Assembly: GCA_932521035.1 (NCBI GenBank)
Contig: OW051496.1
Span: 5,952,001-6,016,000, forward strand
Length of the DNA stretch: 64,000 nucleotides
Direction of reading: 5' to 3'
From: Oscheius dolichura
Lineage: Eukaryota > Nematoda > Chromadorea > Rhabditida > Rhabditidae
In this document: piece by piece, positions 60,185 through 64,000 of the stretch
How positions within the stretch are numbered: the stretch's first letter is position 1
How the letters are laid out: each line of letters opens with the position of its first letter
The notes under the pieces: model-generated
Databases searched by the model: none
What the model was told of the DNA's origin: nothing
The model's input: the letters and a program-made list of their open reading frames with translations, nothing else
Program-made: the position numbers and the translations under genes

Positions 60185-61290
60185 CTAGTGGTGGTTCTGG
60201 TGATGCGGCTCCTCGTCCTCCTCGAACGTCATCGCCTTATTCTCGTGATGCGAATGCGGGTTGACAAGATGGATGACCTCTTTAGGCAGACATGCTCGAT
60301 ACACCTTAATGAACCCTTTCGAGACAAAATAAGGGGAGGATATACCAAATAGAGGACCATAACGAGCACAATCAGACCGGCCAGACTGCCGCCCACGATG
60401 ATGGGCACTTTATCCGTCGTGTGTTGGTCGGTGGGACACGTCTGCTCTGGAAGGAATTAAAGGGACAGGCGGGGGTCACTGACTTGTCCCGAAGGGCACC
60501 TTTCCGGGGGTGATCGTGGTCATATATGCCTGGAGGTTAAGCAGGGAGAAGGTGATCCTAAACCTCTGTTAATAGGCGGAAGGGGACTCACGTAGCACGG
60601 GGACCGATGTCGTTGTCCGTGTTGATGATATACTTCTGTTTGCTGGGACAGTAGAACGAGTTCGAGAGGGGCGCGTAGATGTAGTCGGCGAACTCGTTGT
60701 CGTCGTCCAAGAACACCTGGCTTGTGTAGAGATGGCCACTGTCTGGAAAGGGAGGGCGTTTCCTGGATCAGAGAGGAGGATACCCGTGGCATCAGGGAAC
60801 AGCGTGGCCTGGGTGGAATAGTTGGCCAGAACGTCGACCTGGTACATGGCCCACTCTTTGCCGTGGTCGGTGGGAATCCGGGTGTCCGTGGTGAAGTACA
60901 TCTTCACGTACCATCCATCCATCTGAACCGAGTTAGTTCGAGAAAGGGGACAGGGACTCACAGGGTAGAGGTCGAGCTGAATGACCTGGGAATTGACGGT
61001 AGAGTTGGTACCGTTTTTGTAGGCTACGGGCACCGGTTGGTTACAGGAGCTGATGGCATTAACTGAACTTCCGGTGGGTACTGTTATTGTGACATCTTTC
61101 TGAAGTATCGTCTCCTCCTCCTCCGCTAGCAAACCTGTGCATCGGATCCTTTGACGATATAACTGAGTTCGAGATCAATCTGGGCGTAGAGGATTATACA
61201 GGGCTGCTGTGAGTCTGGATTGGTGACATTCCACTTGCCCTGCGGACTCCCTCCCCCGGCGGCAGACGCCGCCCACGGTAGGAGAACTGA
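60185..61290 (-). CDS. LAMP-family lysosomal/endosomal membrane glycoprotein
   Basis: A type I membrane protein with one LAMP luminal domain. The luminal part has conserved Cys and N-glycosylation sites (GKWNVTNPDSQQPCIILYAQ, SSCNQPVPVAYKNGTNSTV, WYVKMYFTTDTRIPTD, FADYIYAPLSNSFYCPSKQK, TITFSLLNLQAYM). The typical end follows: QTCPTDQHTTDKVPIIVGG, SLAGLIVLVMVLYLVYR. The tail (LPKEVIHLVNPHSHHENKAM, FEEDEEPHHQNHH-stop) is His/Glu-rich and lacks the GYxxZ lysosomal sorting motif. Introns are 35-41 bp. The coding frame runs from an acceptor near 61290 through LLLPWAASA (likely signal-peptide end), but the start codon lies in an upstream exon that I could not identify. Confidence 0.85.
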
Positions 61291-62886
61291 AATTTTTATT
61301 CAATTAATTGGCTCATAAACGAGATAAGGGTCCTTGCCACGCGGAGCCTTTTTACGAGAGAACGACACTTTTCGTCTTGCATCTGACTGAAGAGGAATGT
61401 GATAGTCGAACAAACCCGGAGGATATCCGAGACATTGACTGGACTATATACTCTATAAGGAGGCAAGAGGGGCAATCAAAATGTTGCTGATCTTTTATGG
61501 CTTTATGACGGCCGTCGACTACCATTTTATGGAGCTTACGTGGCTTTTTTGGCAATTTATTGCAAGCAACGATGTCTGTTCTCATACCTCTCCCTGTTTT
61601 ATATGAAAAGAAATCAAGGAATGCGAAGGAGGAGGAGGCTCTTTTAAAGAGACGGAAACAGGAGGTCCGCCAGATTATTTTAAGAAGAACCGACGGGGTT
61701 AGATTGTGTCTCGATAAAACAATACTTTGGGGCCGTGAAATGGGGGAATTAATTCGGGAACAGGGAACAAACATCAACGGAGACGGAGGCCGTCCTCCCC
61801 GTCCGGGAGAGACCTACACGAGAAACTGTTTGCCGCTCAACATCGAAAATGCCCTTTTCCGACTGTTTTCGCTTCTTTTTGATAACTGGAGATAACAAAA
61901 ACGGATTACTCCTGAAAAATGAAAAACTTACAAAGAAAAATTAGTCGAATCATTTAGTGGATGGCGTGGAAGGAAAATATAGAGGCGAAGAGAGGAGGAA
62001 TACCAGAAGACGGGAGAAATAAAAGCAGGGACGATTCCGGGAAACGTAGGAGAGGGGTCGTGGAGGGGCCCGAATGATAACGGCGGGTGCAGATAGGTAG
62101 ATAGGTCCCCCGCCTGTACTTCTCCAAATCAAAACTTGATACGCTATCTGGAACAATTGCAATGATTCGGACCGACATCCGAACGAAGTCCCGCCGGGTC
62201 GGAAACGGGGCTTTGTGTGTAGCTTGGCTGACCCGTCATTTCCAATGCAGCCGTGCCCCTCGAAAAAGAGCGAATCTGTCACCTGGGAGGAGAGAGTACT
62301 TTCTCGGATATCGCGTGTCGAGGTCCAGCAAAGCAGAGACGACCACTTTCAAAACATAGAACACAAATCGGATTTAACCGGGACAGTCCCCTCCCACTCA
62401 ATTGCATCCTCCCCTTCTCTGCCGCTCTTCAGGAGATCCGCTGGCCGAGGACCATTTACGAGGCCATTGTGTGCATCAGAATACATAGTAGTTCAGGGTA
62501 TGCCCCTGCTATTTTAGCCGTCCGGAAAGGCGAAAAAAGGTGGCTCTAAAACAAACGGACAACAGTGAACATATATCGACACGCCCGGATATTTTGCTAT
62601 TTATTGTCGGCCTCGAATTACGTTCCAATTTGCAAGGACAGCATTGCCAAATTGAGTTGTTATAAACGGAAGAAGTGTGACGAGAGAGATCTCTCGAGTC
62701 TTTCTCTTTCCCGGAGCAAAACAGATTGCACAAAACAATCCAAGGAGCGCTCTTCTCCGCTAATACAATCTGTGCCCCGATAAACTTCTCTAATTGTCAC
62801 GAAGCGAGCAGCAGCAGCCGTTCGTCTCCTCCTCCGGCCGTCCTCCGGCTGTCCTCCGGGTGTCCTCCTCCCCGGCCGCCTTCCCC

Positions 62887-62895
62887 TATAAATAG
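62887..62895 (+). promoter_or_regulatory. Candidate TATA box (TATAAATAG)
   Basis: A textbook TATA element on the + strand at the left edge of a pyrimidine-rich tract that runs to the end of the window. It may be the promoter of an unseen + strand gene to the right. Confidence 0.3.
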
Positions 62896-63167
62896 ATGTC
62901 AAGTTCGACTCTATCCATAATGTATACTTTGGCCAGTGGCACTATTTGTATCCGGGGTCTTCCAATTCTCAAATAAGAAGCGGTAACAGCAGCAGAGAGC
63001 ACTTGCCGGCCCGTTTCGACGAATTACCTTCGCCTTTGAGTCGGCGCATCCGATCGAATGTACTCCTTTTCATTTATGGTCGACGAGGGGACCATTCAAT
63101 CACGGGCCACCCTGTTGTAGGGGGACCAGGAATTAGCCTCGTTAGAGTCCAGAAGTTGGCCCCCCTC

Positions 63168-63183
63168 CACACACACACACACA
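63168..63183 (+). repeat. (CA)n microsatellite
   Basis: Eight copies of CA in the gene-free right end. Confidence 0.9.
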
Positions 63184-63455
63184 TGTGCCAACAGCTGGAT
63201 GGAACTGTCCCCCCAAGGCGCGGCGTGCTGTCCTCCTCCCCTCTGAACTCTTGGCTTTTTCTCCTTGTTTGCCCCTACAAATTGCCTTATTCCCCCGGTT
63301 GTACTCCGACGTATTTCTGACGCCCCGGCCGGAATACCTTTCCCCCTCGACGGCCATTTCAAACTGCTCCACTGAGCAAACTGCTCATTTCCCGTGACTC
63401 AACCCGGTCACTAATAAGATTTCACGAATTATCCTCGTTATCTTCCGTCCTCCAC

Positions 63456-63473
63456 CTGTCTGTCTGTCTGTCT
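63456..63473 (+). repeat. (CTGT)n microsatellite
   Basis: Four and a half copies of CTGT in a pyrimidine-rich tract. Confidence 0.9.
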
Positions 63474-64000
63474 CGCCCCTGTTCAGCCTATATTCCTCCA
63501 TTGATCTGTTTGCCCCGGTGGGATAGGAGGAGGCCGAATATGGCAGATCGCAGCATCCGGTCGGAAGTGTTGTGGTTTTCGATGAGCTTAGACTTTCTCA
63601 CCTGCCCGGGGAGCCTAGCCAATTCAGCGCAATCCACGTTACTTCCAGAATAATTCAGTTATTGACTGACATTCGACGGCCTCCTCGAGGAGCCCTTCTC
63701 AAAACAGGGCCATTTCTCTCACCTTCCGGTGCAAAACAGACAGTCTCCCACCCGGCTTTTATCCTCCCATAAAACTCGACGCCACTCGGTCTTCGCCCTC
63801 TCCTCTTTTTGTTAATATCTCGGATAAGGGCGGCCACAATCATCGGATTATCGTCTAATCCATCAATCCGCGATCTAATTATGGCCCTCCAAACTCCGTC
63901 CCTCATTTCTCCTAATCTTCAAGATCTCAGAAAGCAGTTCGTCATTGCCGCTCATTATATATTCTCACTTCGCTAACCCTGAATGCCCCAATTCCTCAGG

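Larger units (their letters stand above)
61291..64000. other. Right-end region without a recognised gene
   Basis: The missing first exon of the LAMP-like gene should lie in the left part. The + strand is purine-rich to about 62100 and pyrimidine-rich from about 62380 onward, suggesting a divergent promoter between, with a + strand gene starting beyond the window. A TATA box (62887-62895) supports this. Simple repeats: CA at 63168-63183 and CTGT at 63456-63473. Near 62840-62870 the word gtcctccgg recurs in tandem. Confidence 0.4.

Noticed and set aside
62946..63320. 124-codon + strand frame after the TATA-like box
   Set aside because: Starts without ATG, includes the CA repeat (His-Thr run) and has no domain; more likely an outron or spacer.

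Overview
The window is nuclear DNA of a compact-genome animal, probably a protostome invertebrate. It carries at least 19 recognisable or well-supported protein genes, on both strands, cut by many canonical GT-AG introns that cluster near 35-45 bp. The gene set is bilaterian: a kinesin-13-type motor (KIF13), Mind bomb, POFUT1, IFT81, a GAP1-type RasGAP, a DIDO1/PHF3-like factor, syntaxin-6, a LAMP-like protein and an allatostatin-C-type neuropeptide precursor. The allatostatin points to a protostome. I cannot name the phylum from sequence alone; miniaturised spiralians or other small parasitic or meiofaunal lineages fit best.

Layout, left to right: 1-2923 no gene seen; ACOT8-like thioesterase (-) and FAM8A1 (+) diverge; RasGAP (+, 7675-14218) with two unusually long introns; a decayed coding remnant (-, about 14.5-15.3 kb); a four-TM MARVEL-like protein (-); a BTB-like protein (+); then a run of minus-strand genes read right to left: DIDO1/PHF3-like (37096-29116), Mind bomb (28963-26333), an antistasin-like secreted protein (25921-24381), a Cys-rich secreted protein (to 22619) and the allatostatin-C-like precursor (20855-20573). 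An AT-rich island (about 37.1-40.3 kb) holds protein phosphatase 5 (+). It is followed by a secreted FxxxFG-motif protein (-), a four-TM protein (+), IFT81 and a small Cys-rich membrane protein (-), syntaxin-6 and POFUT1 (+), KIF13 (-) and the LAMP-like gene (-). The right end (61.3-64 kb) shows no gene.

Two features stand out across genes. First, in 11 genes a consensus 3' splice acceptor lies 1-13 nt before the ATG. Several same-strand genes are separated by only about 70-150 bp (STX6-POFUT1, DIDO-Mind bomb, Cys-rich TM-IFT81). Together these suggest spliced-leader trans-splicing and operon-like transcription. Second, gene upstream regions are pyrimidine-rich on the sense strand, as expected of outrons, and the skew flips between divergent genes.

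Functional links: POFUT1 (Notch O-fucosylation) and Mind bomb (Notch-ligand ubiquitination) are both Notch-pathway genes, but this Mind bomb lacks the N-terminal ligand-binding MIB/HERC2-ZZ module. KIF13, syntaxin-6, the LAMP-like and MARVEL proteins are membrane-trafficking genes. All exon structures here were assembled by eye from splice sites and reading frames.
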